The notes: generated by a model not told the origin, from the letters alone. 64,000 bases of DNA from Lentzea flava (GCF_014648475.1 NZ_BMRE01000008.1:124001-188000), one strand, 5' to 3'; positions 38,450 to 45,600 are shown, numbered from the stretch's first letter. A program made the numbers and translations.

Positions 38450-38950
38450 ATGCCAGTCGACGAACAGCTGTTCCGCGAGGCGATGTCGCTGGTGGCGGCA
38501 CCGATCGCGGTGGTGACCACGACCGACGGCACCGGCCGCCGGTGGGGGTTCACCGCGAGCTCGCTGACCTCGGTGTCGCTGAAGCCGCCGCTGGTGCTGG
38601 TCGGCATCGGCCACACCTCGAGCTGCCACCGGGCACTCACCTCGGCACCGGAGTTCGTGATCAACGTGCTGGGTGCGCAGGACGGTGAGGTGGCGAGGAC
38701 CTTCGCCACCAGCGGCGTGGACCGGTTCGCGGACACCGGTCTCGTCAGCTGGCCCGGCACCGCGTTGCCGCTGCTGCCCAGCGCGGTCGTGGCGATGCGG
38801 TGCGAGATGGCCGACGTCGTCCTGGCCGGCGACCACGACCTGCTCATCGGCAAGCTGCTGGACGTGCGGCTGGGTGACGGGTCGCCGGACCCGCTCGTCT
38901 GGTACCGCAGGGGTTTCCACTCGCGCAAGGAACCCGAGTACAGCCGCTGA
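38450..38950 (+). CDS. Flavin reductase (HpaC-like domain)
   Basis: 166 residues, split-barrel flavin reductase. Typical stretches are FREAMSLVAAPIAVVTTTDG, GFTASSLTSVSLKPPLVLVG and a C-terminal PLVWYRRGFHS. It reduces FMN with NAD(P)H and hands it to the monooxygenase encoded just upstream. GGAGGGG (38441-38447) lies 2 bases before the ATG, a short spacing, though the frame and length support this start. It is the last gene of the cluster operon; a strong terminator begins 10 bases after its stop. Confidence 0.92.
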   Translation: MPVDEQLFREAMSLVAAPIAVVTTTDGTGRRWGFTASSLTSVSLKPPLVLVGIGHTSSCHRALTSAPEFVINVLGAQDGEVARTFATSGVDRFADTGLVSWPGTALPLLPSAVVAMRCEMADVVLAGDHDLLIGKLLDVRLGDGSPDPLVWYRRGFHSRKEPEYSR

Positions 38951-38960
38951 ACGCGGAAGA

Positions 38961-38994
38961 GAAGGCCCGGAAGCCGCGCGGCTTCCGGGCCTTC
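38961..38994 (+). terminator. Strong terminator closing the PKS-NRPS operon
   Basis: A perfect 15-bp stem (38961-38975 with 38980-38994) has a 4-base gcgc loop and is followed by tgcc. It separates the polyketide cluster from the peptide operon. Confidence 0.88.
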
Positions 38995-39053
38995 TGCCGT
39001 GCCTGGCTGATCCGACAGGGCGGCACGGTGATCCGCCGAACGGGTCAGCGCGA

Positions 39054-39080
39054 GTCCGAGGGTGTCCGAGAACGTCCGAC
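39054..39080 (+). promoter_or_regulatory. Three direct repeats gtccgaS on a 10-bp period
   Basis: gtccgag (39054-39060), gtccgag (39064-39070) and gtccgac (39074-39080) repeat exactly every 10 bases, one helical turn, about 70-100 bases before the small peptide gene. This is the layout of a regulator site bound by tandem monomers, as SARP-type regulators do at 11-bp spacing. Confidence 0.5.
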
Positions 39081-39152
39081 TCGGCTTCCGTTCCTGTCCG
39101 CGGCCAGCCAGCGTGTGCGGCGTCCACGTTGATCAACTGGGAGGAGCGGACC

Positions 39153-39314
39153 ATGAAGCGTTTCGCACAGCTGGCCGGTGAGAAGCTCGTCGGACTGGTG
39201 CTGCCGAAGGTCGATGCCGGTGCCTGCGTGCCGGAGCACGGGCAGTGTTGCAAGAGGGGCTACCGCTTCAACTGCAACGGCATCTGCTCGTCCGTCAGCA
39301 GCAGCTGCCGCTGA
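39153..39314 (+). CDS. Cysteine-rich secreted peptide precursor (candidate disulfide peptide/RiPP)
   Basis: 53 residues. An N-terminal leader of about 24 residues is basic then mildly hydrophobic (MKRFAQLAGEKLVGLVLPKV) and ends DAGA, a plausible signal-peptidase site (AGA before Cys25, or VDA before Gly23). The core has six cysteines at 25, 32, 33, 41, 45 and 52, spaced C-x6-CC-x7-C-x3-C-x6-C, and a basic middle with Lys/Arg/Tyr. This fits a compact three-disulfide peptide. A strong GGGAGGAG (39139-39146) lies 6 bases before the ATG. The downstream genes (thiol-redox membrane fusion, ABC exporter, signal peptidase) are what such a peptide would need. No homologue is recalled; function as bacteriocin, toxin or signal is open. 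Confidence 0.75.
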   Translation: MKRFAQLAGEKLVGLVLPKVDAGACVPEHGQCCKRGYRFNCNGICSSVSSSCR

Positions 39315-39377
39315 CGTGCCGAGGGCACCGGCGGGACCTTCCCGCCGGTGCCCCGTACCTGTTGGGGGAGGCCGGAA

Positions 39378-40316
39378 GTGCTCGACCTGTTCGCTCGTGT
39401 GGTGCTCGCCGCTGTCTTCCTCGCGGCGGTCGCCGGCAAAGTCCGCACCCGCCAGGGGTTCGCCGAGTTCCGCGACTCGATCGCGGCCCTTGCGCCGTGG
39501 CTGCCGGCACGGCCGCTCGCTTTCGCCGTCCTCGCCGGTGAGGCGCTTTCCGTTGTGCTGCTGGCGATTCCCGGAACGAGCCTCGGCTACGCACTCGCCG
39601 TCGCGCTGCTGGCGGCGTTCTGCGGCGGGATCGTTCTCGCCATCCGCGGCAGCAAGTCCGTGCGCTGCAAGTGTTTTGGAGCGGGTGGCGACGTGCTCGG
39701 ACCCAAGCACCTCGCGCGCAACGGGGCGTTGATCGCTGTTGCGCTCGTGGGCGCGTTCGTGACGCCACCAGCATCCTGGGAGGAACCGATGACCCTGCTC
39801 ACGATCGCCGTCGTCCTGCTCGCCGTCGTGGTCGCGGTGCACGTGCTGTTCACGTTCGGGCTGGTGGCGAGGGTTCGCGAACTGCAGGAGCGGTCGGGGC
39901 CGCCGCGCAACCAGAACCTGCCTCAGCCCGGCACGGTGATCCCGTCGTTCTCGGTCACCGACACCGACGGGATGCCGTTCACCGAGGCCGACCTCGACGG
40001 GCCGGTGCAGGTCGGGTTCTTCTCGGTCGGTTGCGGGCCGTGCCGTTCGCTCACCGACGCGCTGCTGGCCGACCGGCCCGCCGCGCGGTTCGTGTCCGTT
40101 GTGGACGGTGATCCGACCGATCCGGAGGCCACGGCCCGGCTCGTGGAGAAGGTCAGCGCGCTGGGACGGGTCGCGGTGATCGGCGCGGACGACCCCGTGC
40201 TGTCGGCGTTCGGCGTCATGGCGTACCCGACCCTGCTGCACACGCACGGCGGGGTGGTGACTGCATCCGGCATCAAGCTGAGCGACTTCGCCGGTGTTCC
40301 GGCTCCGGTGGCATGA
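39378..40316 (+). CDS. MauE-redoxin fusion membrane protein
   Basis: 312 residues. Residues 1-130 form a four-helix MauE/DoxX-like membrane domain with the CKCFG motif (Cys97, Cys99) and a following RN. A further transmembrane helix (about 138-162) leads into a TlpA/thioredoxin-like domain with CGPC (Cys219, Cys222) and a cis-Pro loop AYPTL (Pro284). Such proteins pass electrons or disulfides across the membrane. Here the substrate is likely the cysteine-rich peptide encoded 63 bp upstream. The GTG start at 39378 is set by GGGGGAGG 6 bases upstream. An internal in-frame ATG at 39789 also has its own GGGAGGA, so a separate redoxin could be made, or two genes were fused. The stop overlaps the ABC gene (ATGA). 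Confidence 0.85.
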   Translation: MLDLFARVVLAAVFLAAVAGKVRTRQGFAEFRDSIAALAPWLPARPLAFAVLAGEALSVVLLAIPGTSLGYALAVALLAAFCGGIVLAIRGSKSVRCKCFGAGGDVLGPKHLARNGALIAVALVGAFVTPPASWEEPMTLLTIAVVLLAVVVAVHVLFTFGLVARVRELQERSGPPRNQNLPQPGTVIPSFSVTDTDGMPFTEADLDGPVQVGFFSVGCGPCRSLTDALLADRPAARFVSVVDGDPTDPEATARLVEKVSALGRVAVIGADDPVLSAFGVMAYPTLLHTHGGVVTASGIKLSDFAGVPAPVA

Positions 40317-41383
40317 TCCGCAACGCCCTGGCCGCGCTCGCCCTGCCCTTCCGGGCCACCCCGCTCGTCGCCACGATCACGCTGGTGCTCACGGTTGTCG
40401 CCGGCGCTGCACCGGCGACCGGTGCCTGGCTGACGATGCTGCTGGTCGACGAGCTCACCTCGGGCACGGCGAGCGCCGGCAGGGCGGCGTTCCTCGCGGT
40501 CGCGTCGGCTCTCGTCGGCGGGCTCGCGATCGCGGTGCTGTACGTCGGCGGGCACCTCGGCGAGGTCGTGCATCAACGTGTCACGCTGACCGTGGAAAGC
40601 AGGCTGTTCCAGCGGATCGCCACGCTGCCGGGGTTGCGGCACATCGAGGATCCCGCGTTCCACGACCGGTTGCGGCTCGCCGAGCAGGCGGCGCAGGAGG
40701 CACCGGGCACGATCTCGCAGTTCACGCAGGAGCTCGTCAGATCGGTCGTGCTGCTGGTGAGCTTCACCGGGGCGTTGCTGGTGGTGTGGCCGCCGATGAC
40801 GTTGCTGCTGCTCGCCTCCGTGGTGACGGCGGTGTTCGCGAGGCTCGCCACCGCACGGCGTGAGGCGGCGACGGAAGAAGCATGGGTGGCGACCGACCGC
40901 AGGCGCCTCTTCTACCGCGCGCTGCTCACGGACGTGCGGGCGGCCAAGGAGATCCGTCTGTTCGGGCTCGGGGAGTTGTTGCACACCAGGATGGTCGGCT
41001 CGCTGGCGACGGTGTCGGGCGCGCGCCTGGCGGCGGCACGGCGGGGAACCCTGGTGCAGAGCGCCCTGGCACTGCTCGGAGCCCTCGTCGCCGGGGCGGG
41101 AACCGTCGTGGTGGCGGTGAACGTGGTGTCCGGCCGCTCGTCCGTCGGTGATCTCGTGCTGTTCCTCGGCGCGGTCGGGGCGTGCAGAACGGACTGTCCG
41201 GAGTGGTGCTGCAGCTCGGCGAGGCCGGGCGCGCGGTCAGGCTCTTCGGGCACTACCTCGACGTCGTCGGCACCCGTGACGACCTGCCTGCCGGAACCAG
41301 GACACCCGCCGAGGCGACCATCGAGCTGCGGGACGTCTGGTTCCGCTACTCCGACGACGGCCCGTGGGTGCTGCGCGGCGTGA
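40313..41383 (+). CDS. ABC exporter, transmembrane part (frame broken near 41180)
   Basis: 356 residues as read. The first about 290 form a type I ABC exporter membrane domain (helices with VATITLVLTVVAGAAPATGAW, VRSVVLLVSFTGALLVVW and ALALLGALVAGAGTVVVAV) and the coupling-helix region KEIRLFGLGELLHTRM. After about residue 290 the frame becomes cysteine/serine-rich nonsense, while the expected continuation appears in the next frame from 41182. A single missing base in the gcggtcggggcgtgcag stretch (41171-41187) would explain this. It may be a real frameshift, a programmed slip at gggg, or a sequence error. Intended role: export of the small peptide; no peptidase C39 domain is fused. Confidence 0.75.
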   Translation: MIRNALAALALPFRATPLVATITLVLTVVAGAAPATGAWLTMLLVDELTSGTASAGRAAFLAVASALVGGLAIAVLYVGGHLGEVVHQRVTLTVESRLFQRIATLPGLRHIEDPAFHDRLRLAEQAAQEAPGTISQFTQELVRSVVLLVSFTGALLVVWPPMTLLLLASVVTAVFARLATARREAATEEAWVATDRRRLFYRALLTDVRAAKEIRLFGLGELLHTRMVGSLATVSGARLAAARRGTLVQSALALLGALVAGAGTVVVAVNVVSGRSSVGDLVLFLGAVGACRTDCPEWCCSSARPGARSGSSGTTSTSSAPVTTCLPEPGHPPRRPSSCGTSGSATPTTARGCCAA

Positions 41384-42093
41384 ACCTGACGATCCCCGCG
41401 GGTGCGGCCGTCGGCCTGGCCGGCGTGAACGGCGCGGGCAAGAGCACGCTCGTGAAGTTGTTGTGCCGCTTCTACGACCCGCAGCGGGGCACGATCACGT
41501 GGGGCGGAACCGACCTCCGCGAGCTGGACGTCGAGGAGCTGCGCAAGCGGATCGGCGTGGTGTTCCAGGAGTTCATGGCCTACGACCTGACCGCGGCGGA
41601 GAACATCGGCATCGGGCAGGTGCGTGATCTCGGCGACCGCGCGCGAATCGTCGCGGCCGCCGAGATCGCGAAGATCGCGGACACGCTCGAAGCGTTGCCG
41701 GACGGCTACGACACGGTGCTGTCCAGGACGCACGCGGACGAGGAACGCACGGGCGTCACGTTGTCCGGCGGGCAGTGGCAACGGGTCGCGCTGGCGCGTT
41801 GCCTGATGCGTGATGACGCCGAGCTGATGATCCTCGACGAGCCCACGTCCGGCCTGGACGCCGAGGGCGAGCACCGCGTCCACGACACCCTGCGGCGGCA
41901 CGCGGAGGGACGCACCAGGTTGCTGATCTCGCACCGGATGTCGGCGCTGCGCGGTGCCGACCTCATCGTCACGTTGGTGGGCGGCCAGATCGCCGAGCAG
42001 GGCAGCCACGACGAGCTGATGGACGCGGACGGCGAATACGCCCGGCTGTTCCGCCTGCAGGCGGACGGATACCAGGATGCGAGGGTCGGCTGA
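41182..42093 (+). CDS. ABC exporter, ATP-binding part (downstream of the frame break)
   Basis: 303 residues. It holds the last part of the membrane domain (about 1-35), then a complete nucleotide-binding domain: Walker A GVNGAGKSTL, Q-loop VVFQEF, signature LSGGQWQRVALARC, Walker B LMILDEPTS and the H-loop LLISHR. The possible GTG at 41182 has no ribosome-binding site, so independent initiation is unlikely. The natural product is probably one ABC exporter of about 593 residues spanning 40313-42093. Its TGA overlaps the ATG of the signal peptidase gene by one base. The conserved ATPase motifs argue against long-standing decay. Confidence 0.75.
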   Translation: MQNGLSGVVLQLGEAGRAVRLFGHYLDVVGTRDDLPAGTRTPAEATIELRDVWFRYSDDGPWVLRGVNLTIPAGAAVGLAGVNGAGKSTLVKLLCRFYDPQRGTITWGGTDLRELDVEELRKRIGVVFQEFMAYDLTAAENIGIGQVRDLGDRARIVAAAEIAKIADTLEALPDGYDTVLSRTHADEERTGVTLSGGQWQRVALARCLMRDDAELMILDEPTSGLDAEGEHRVHDTLRRHAEGRTRLLISHRMSALRGADLIVTLVGGQIAEQGSHDELMDADGEYARLFRLQADGYQDARVG

Positions 42094-42428
42094 TGTGGGT
42101 CAGGGTGACGGTGCGCGGCAACAGCATGTCGCCGACGCTGCACGACGGCCAGAAACTCGTGGCGCGCAGGCTCCTGCGCAGGGGCCCGCGCCGCCGCGAG
42201 GTGATCGTGTTCCGGGTGCCAGACCCCGAGCTGCCGCACCGGATCAAACGCGTGGCGGCCGTCGCCGGCGACGCCGTGCCGGACTGGCTCGCCCCCGCGT
42301 TGCCCGGCACCTCACACGTGCCGCCCGGTTTCGTGGCCGTGGAGGGCGACAACCCGCGGTCGCAGGACTCCCGTCAGCTCGGACTCATCGACTGCCGCGA
42401 CATCGTCGGCACCGTGCGCGGCGCCTGA
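42093..42428 (+). CDS. Small S26-family signal peptidase (soluble)
   Basis: 111 residues, about half a normal LepB. The S26 catalytic pair is visible: Ser11 in GNSMSPTL and Lys52 in HRIKRVAAVAGD. The box-E motif GDNPRSQDSRQLG is present. There is no N-terminal membrane anchor; translation begins directly in front of the serine strand. A last-in-operon position behind the peptide precursor, redox protein and exporter suggests it removes the leader after export or at the membrane face. The start overlaps the ABC stop (TGATG). The gene's last codons lie in the first copy of the 76-bp tandem repeat. Confidence 0.87.
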   Translation: MWVRVTVRGNSMSPTLHDGQKLVARRLLRRGPRRREVIVFRVPDPELPHRIKRVAAVAGDAVPDWLAPALPGTSHVPPGFVAVEGDNPRSQDSRQLGLIDCRDIVGTVRGA

Positions 42429-42704
42429 GCACCTTTGCACGCGGCCACCCACCGCTGCCGCCAGCCCATCAGATCGGTTCCGCGGCACCGTGCGTGGCGC
42501 CTGAGCGCGTTTGCAGGCAGCCACCCGCCGCTGCCGCCAGCCCATCAGATCGGTTCCGCGGCACCGTGCGTGGCGCCTGAGCGCGTTTGCAGGCAGTCAA
42601 CCACCGCTGCCGCCAGCCCATCAGATCGGTTCCGCGGCACCGTGCGTGGCGCCTGAGCGCGTTTGCAGGCAGCCACCCACCGTTGCCGCCAGCCCATCGG
42701 ATCG
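42410..42704. repeat. 76-bp tandem repeat, about 3.9 copies
   Basis: Copies begin at 42410, 42486, 42562 and 42638, with only scattered substitutions (for example tcaacc for ccaccc in copy 3). Each unit contains the last codons of the signal peptidase gene (caccgtgcgtggcgcctga) followed by the 3' part of the minus-strand HTH gene. It arose by tandem duplication across a convergent gene junction. 76 is not a multiple of 3, so each copy is read in a new frame. Confidence 0.92.
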
Positions 42705-42889
42705 CCACCGCACGCCTGCGCGATCGCCAGAACGGTGTCGAGCTTGGGAAAGCGGCGGCCGGTCAACGCGTCGTGCAACGTGCTGCGGGCACACCCGGTG
42801 CGCCGCGCCAGCTCGCGATAGGACAAGCCGACCAGCAGCCGCAGCTCGTCCAGGTCGACGCCCAGCTCTGCCCTGCCCCCTGTGGTCAT
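42545..42889 (-). CDS. XRE-type helix-turn-helix protein
   Basis: 114 residues. The HTH is LSYRELARRTGCARSTLHDA, followed by FPKLDTVLAIAQACGGDP and WRQRWVAA. This matches small actinobacterial XRE proteins whose N-terminal HTH ends in a CGGDPxxWxxRW segment. From about residue 66 the reading passes into the 76-bp repeats. The last 40-50 residues are therefore repeat-derived and the authentic C-terminus is uncertain. It lies 52 bp after the methionine aminopeptidase gene on the same strand. The ATG at 42889 has GGAG upstream. Confidence 0.75.
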   Translation of the reverse strand: MTTGGRAELGVDLDELRLLVGLSYRELARRTGCARSTLHDALTGRRFPKLDTVLAIAQACGGDPMGWRQRWVAACKRAQAPRTVPRNRSDGLAAAVVDCLQTRSGATHGAAEPI

Positions 42890-42941
42890 CCAGACTCCTG
42901 TGTTGTCGCTCCTCCGTCCCTCTCCTCAGCCCACTGCATGG

Positions 42942-43754
42942 TTACCCGAGCCCGATCGAATTCGCCACTTTGCCTTTTGCCGCTTCGTTCGGACGGCGCG
43001 TGAGCACCAACGGCCCGTCCTCGGTGATCGCCACGGTGTGCTCGGAATGCGCCGTGCGCGACCCGTCGGCGGACCGGAGCGTCCACCCGTCATCGTCGAA
43101 GATGATCCGATCGGTCGTAGCGGCCAGCCACGGCTCGATGGCGATCGTCAGCCCTGGCCGCAACTTCATGCCGTGCCCGCGCCGCCCGTTGTTCGACACG
43201 TGCGGCGCCTCGTGCATGGTCCGCCCGATCCCGTGCCCGCCGAACTCGAGGTTGGGCGTGTACCCGAACTCCGCGGCGACCTCTCCGATCGCCGCCTCGA
43301 TGTCGCCCATGCGGTTGCCGGGCCGCGCGGCCTCGATCGCGGCCTCCAACGCCACCTCGGTGGCGCGGATGAGGTGGAGATCCTCCTCGCGCGGCGTGCC
43401 GACGATGATCGACACGGCGGAGTCGGCCACCCACCCGTCGATGCTGACGGCGATGTCCATCGTCAGCAGATCCCCGTCCTGCAACACGTAGCTCTTCGGC
43501 AGCCCGTGCAACACCGCGTCGTTGACCGACAGGCAGATGACGTTGCGGAACGGCCCGCGCCCGAACGAGGGCGAGTAGTCCCAGTAACACGACTCGGCGC
43601 CGCGCTCCTCGATCATCCGGCGCGCGTGGTGCTCGAGGTCGAGCAGGTTCACGCCGACCGCGGCCACCGTCGACAGCTCGTCGAGCAGCTTTCCGACGAA
43701 GCGACCGGTGACGTGCATGCGCTCGATCTCGGCCGGCGACTTGAGTTCGATCAA
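42942..43754 (-). CDS. map: Methionine aminopeptidase, type I
   Basis: 270 residues. Metal ligands of the pita-bread fold are present: Asp residues in LLTMDIAVSIDGWVADSAV, His in GGHGIGRTMHEAP, Glu in TIAIEPWL and Glu in SEHTVAI; the substrate His lies in NDAVLHGLP. It removes the initiator methionine from nascent proteins in the cytosol. Actinomycetes usually carry several copies, so this may be an accessory one. The start is TTG at 43754: GGAGGA (43765-43760) lies 5 bases upstream and no ATG or GTG fits. A -10-like TATAGT (43790-43785) precedes it. Confidence 0.92.
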   Translation of the reverse strand: MIELKSPAEIERMHVTGRFVGKLLDELSTVAAVGVNLLDLEHHARRMIEERGAESCYWDYSPSFGRGPFRNVICLSVNDAVLHGLPKSYVLQDGDLLTMDIAVSIDGWVADSAVSIIVGTPREEDLHLIRATEVALEAAIEAARPGNRMGDIEAAIGEVAAEFGYTPNLEFGGHGIGRTMHEAPHVSNNGRRGHGMKLRPGLTIAIEPWLAATTDRIIFDDDGWTLRSADGSRTAHSEHTVAITEDGPLVLTRRPNEAAKGKVANSIGLG

Positions 43755-43776
43755 CGTGATCCTCCGTAGGCTGGTA

Positions 43777-43794
43777 CCGGTATAACTATACCGG
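43777..43794. promoter_or_regulatory. Inverted repeat/-10 region before map and the EF-hand gene
   Basis: ccggtata (43777-43784) and tataccgg (43787-43794) are perfect arms with a 2-base centre. The repeat contains TATAGT on minus and TATAAC on plus, so it can overlap two divergent -10 elements. The neighbouring HTH protein could be the ligand; that is a guess. Confidence 0.5.
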
Positions 43795-43889
43795 GACGGT
43801 CCTGGAGGCCGCGCAAGCGGTTGAACAACGTCACCTGGCTGGGCGACCTGGTTTGCGTCGACCCGCACCCCGTCTCCACAGTGCCGGGC

Positions 43890-44444
43890 ATGAAGCAGGT
43901 GCTGCAGCACAGGATCGACTCGACGTTCGCCCACTACGACGTCAACCGCAACGGCGTCATCGAGCTGGCCGACATCTACGCGCTGGCCGATCGGCTGCTG
44001 CGGGCGTTCGGGGAGCCGGCGTCGTCCGAGCGCGGCCGGGAGCTCGTCGACGCGTACGACCGGTTCTGGGAGTTGCTGGTCGAGCACTGCGACGCCGACC
44101 GCGACGGGCGGATCGGGCCCGAGGAGTACCGGGACGCGATGCTCTCGGCGTTCGTGGAGGACGGGCCGTTCGACGCGGACTTCCTCGAGGTCGTGCAGTC
44201 GTTGCTGGACATCGCGGACACCAACGGTGACGGGCGGGTCGACGCGGGCGAGTTCGGGGTGTTGCTGAAGGCGCGCGGGCTCAGTGAGGAGGAGTGCGGG
44301 CTGGCGTTCGCACATCTCGACACGGACGGCGACGGGGCCATCAGCGTGCAGGAGTACGTCACTGCCGTGCGCGACTTCTACACCAACCCCGCCGAGGGTA
44401 CGCCCGGCAGCTGGCTCTACCCGACGTCGTTGCAGCTGACCTGA
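43890..44444 (+). CDS. Four-EF-hand calcium-binding protein (calerythrin-like)
   Basis: 184 residues. Four canonical 12-residue loops are visible: DVNRNGVIELAD (17-28, ending in Asp), DADRDGRIGPEE (68-79), DTNGDGRVDAGE (110-121) and DTDGDGAISVQE (144-155). Size and spacing match calerythrin, the sarcoplasmic-type calcium buffer of Saccharopolyspora, in the cytosol. Start choice is uncertain: ATG 43890 fits the homologous N-terminus (MKQVLQHRI) but has a weak SD. An in-frame TTG at 43821, closer to the putative promoter, would add 23 residues. It is divergent from map. Confidence 0.88.
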   Translation: MKQVLQHRIDSTFAHYDVNRNGVIELADIYALADRLLRAFGEPASSERGRELVDAYDRFWELLVEHCDADRDGRIGPEEYRDAMLSAFVEDGPFDADFLEVVQSLLDIADTNGDGRVDAGEFGVLLKARGLSEEECGLAFAHLDTDGDGAISVQEYVTAVRDFYTNPAEGTPGSWLYPTSLQLT

Positions 44445-44462
44445 GTCCTGGATCACTCCACT

Positions 44463-44485
44463 TAGTCACTAATTTTGACTATCAT
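44463..44485 (+). promoter_or_regulatory. Palindromic operator and -10 for a leaderless ABM-hydrolase operon
   Basis: tagtca (44463-44468) and tgacta (44476-44481) form an inverted repeat. It overlaps the -10-like TATCAT (44480-44485), which ends only 6 bases before the GTG start at 44492. The mRNA is probably leaderless, and a repressor bound here would block the -10. Confidence 0.5.
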
Positions 44486-44491
44486 GAACTG

Positions 44492-44782
44492 GTGACTACT
44501 TCAGTGGAACTGACCCGCTTCCGCGTGCTGCCGGAGAAGGCCGGCGAGCTGCTGGCCGCCCGGCCGGCCATGATCGCCGACTTCGAGGCCGACCGCGAGG
44601 GATTTCTCGGCGCCCGGCTCGTGCGGCTGGCGAACGACGAGTGGCTCGACATCGTCGAGTGGCGTTCGTCGGAGGACTACGCGGCTTCGCGGGTGAAGGG
44701 CGCGAACCTGCCCGGCATCAAGGCCTTCTTCGACGCGATCGACTCGCTCGTCAGCGCTGAGGAAGGCGTGGTCGAGCCGTGA
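44492..44782 (+). CDS. Antibiotic-biosynthesis-monooxygenase (ABM) domain protein
   Basis: 96 residues, a single ferredoxin-like ABM fold: VELTRFRVLPEKAGELLAAR at the start, GFLGARLVRL and EWLDIVEWRSSEDYAAS. ABM proteins include cofactor-free monooxygenases and many uncharacterised small enzymes or heme-degrading relatives. Function here is open. The GTG at 44492 is chosen because the operator/-10 lies immediately upstream and the fold starts at once. The end overlaps the hydrolase gene by 4 bases (GTGA). Confidence 0.78.
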   Translation: MTTSVELTRFRVLPEKAGELLAARPAMIADFEADREGFLGARLVRLANDEWLDIVEWRSSEDYAASRVKGANLPGIKAFFDAIDSLVSAEEGVVEP

Positions 44783-45600
44783 TCCGCACCTATGGCACCG
44801 AACCCTCCCAGTTCGGCGAGCTGACGTTGCCCGAGGGCGACGGGCCCTTCCCGGTCGTCGTGGTGATCCACGGCGGCTGGTGGGCCGCGATGTGGGACGC
44901 CACCGCCGTCCAGCCCCTCGTCGACGACCTCGTCGGCGACGGCTTCGCGGTGTGGTGCGTCGAGTATCGCCGGGTCGGTGAGCCCGGCGCGGGCTGGCCG
45001 GGCACGTTCGAGGACATCGCCGCGGCCATCGACCTCGTCGCGGACCTGCATCCCAAGCTGGACACCTCACGCGTGGCGGTGGTCGGCCACTCGGCGGGCG
45101 GTCACCTGGCGACGTGGGCCGCGCACCGGGAGCACTCGGCCGTGCGGCTCGCGGGCGTGGTGTCGCTCGCCGGAGCACTCGACCTGGTCGCGGCCGACAC
45201 CGCGGAGATGGGCACGGAGCTGGCCGACACGAGCGCCGAGCCGCCGCGGGGCGCTCCTGAGCCGTCCGCGCCGGAGATGTGGCCGGTCGTGGCGGCCGGT
45301 GTGGGCCACGGCATGGTCCGCCTGCTCCTCGGGGCCTCCGCGGCGGAGAACCCCGAGCTGTACGCGATGACCTCACCGGTGGAGATGGCCGACGCCGCCG
45401 TGCCGGTGCTCGCGATCCACGGCACGGCGGACGAGGTGGTCCCGGTGGAGTTCAGCCGGACCTACGCGCGAAAGCACGCGAACGCGGAGTTCGTCGCGTC
45501 GCCCGGCGCCGACCACTTCCACGTGATCGAGCCGGACGGACACGCGTGGTCGGTGGCACGCAAGTGGCTGAACGAGAAGCTCACTCAGGCGCAGCGGTAA
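44779..45600 (+). CDS. Alpha/beta hydrolase
   Basis: 273 residues. The oxyanion motif is VVIHGGWW, the nucleophile elbow VVGHSAGGH, the Asp in HGTADEVVP and the His in GADHFHVI. The HGGWW form is close to the kynurenine-formamidase/esterase branch. Substrate unknown; cytosolic, with no signal peptide. It is translationally coupled to the ABM protein, so the pair may oxidise and then hydrolyse one substrate. The 3' end overlaps the convergent tannase-family gene by 16 bp. Confidence 0.88.
   Translation: MIRTYGTEPSQFGELTLPEGDGPFPVVVVIHGGWWAAMWDATAVQPLVDDLVGDGFAVWCVEYRRVGEPGAGWPGTFEDIAAAIDLVADLHPKLDTSRVAVVGHSAGGHLATWAAHREHSAVRLAGVVSLAGALDLVAADTAEMGTELADTSAEPPRGAPEPSAPEMWPVVAAGVGHGMVRLLLGASAAENPELYAMTSPVEMADAAVPVLAIHGTADEVVPVEFSRTYARKHANAEFVASPGADHFHVIEPDGHAWSVARKWLNEKLTQAQR

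Noticed and set aside
39153..39314. Precursor as a classical knottin (C-C-CC-C-C)
   Set aside because: The vicinal pair is at cysteines 2-3, not 3-4, so the standard inhibitor-cystine-knot pattern is not met.
42410..42704. Tandem 76-bp units as a CRISPR array
   Set aside because: The repeats are contiguous with no unique spacers and contain gene ends; no cas genes are nearby.
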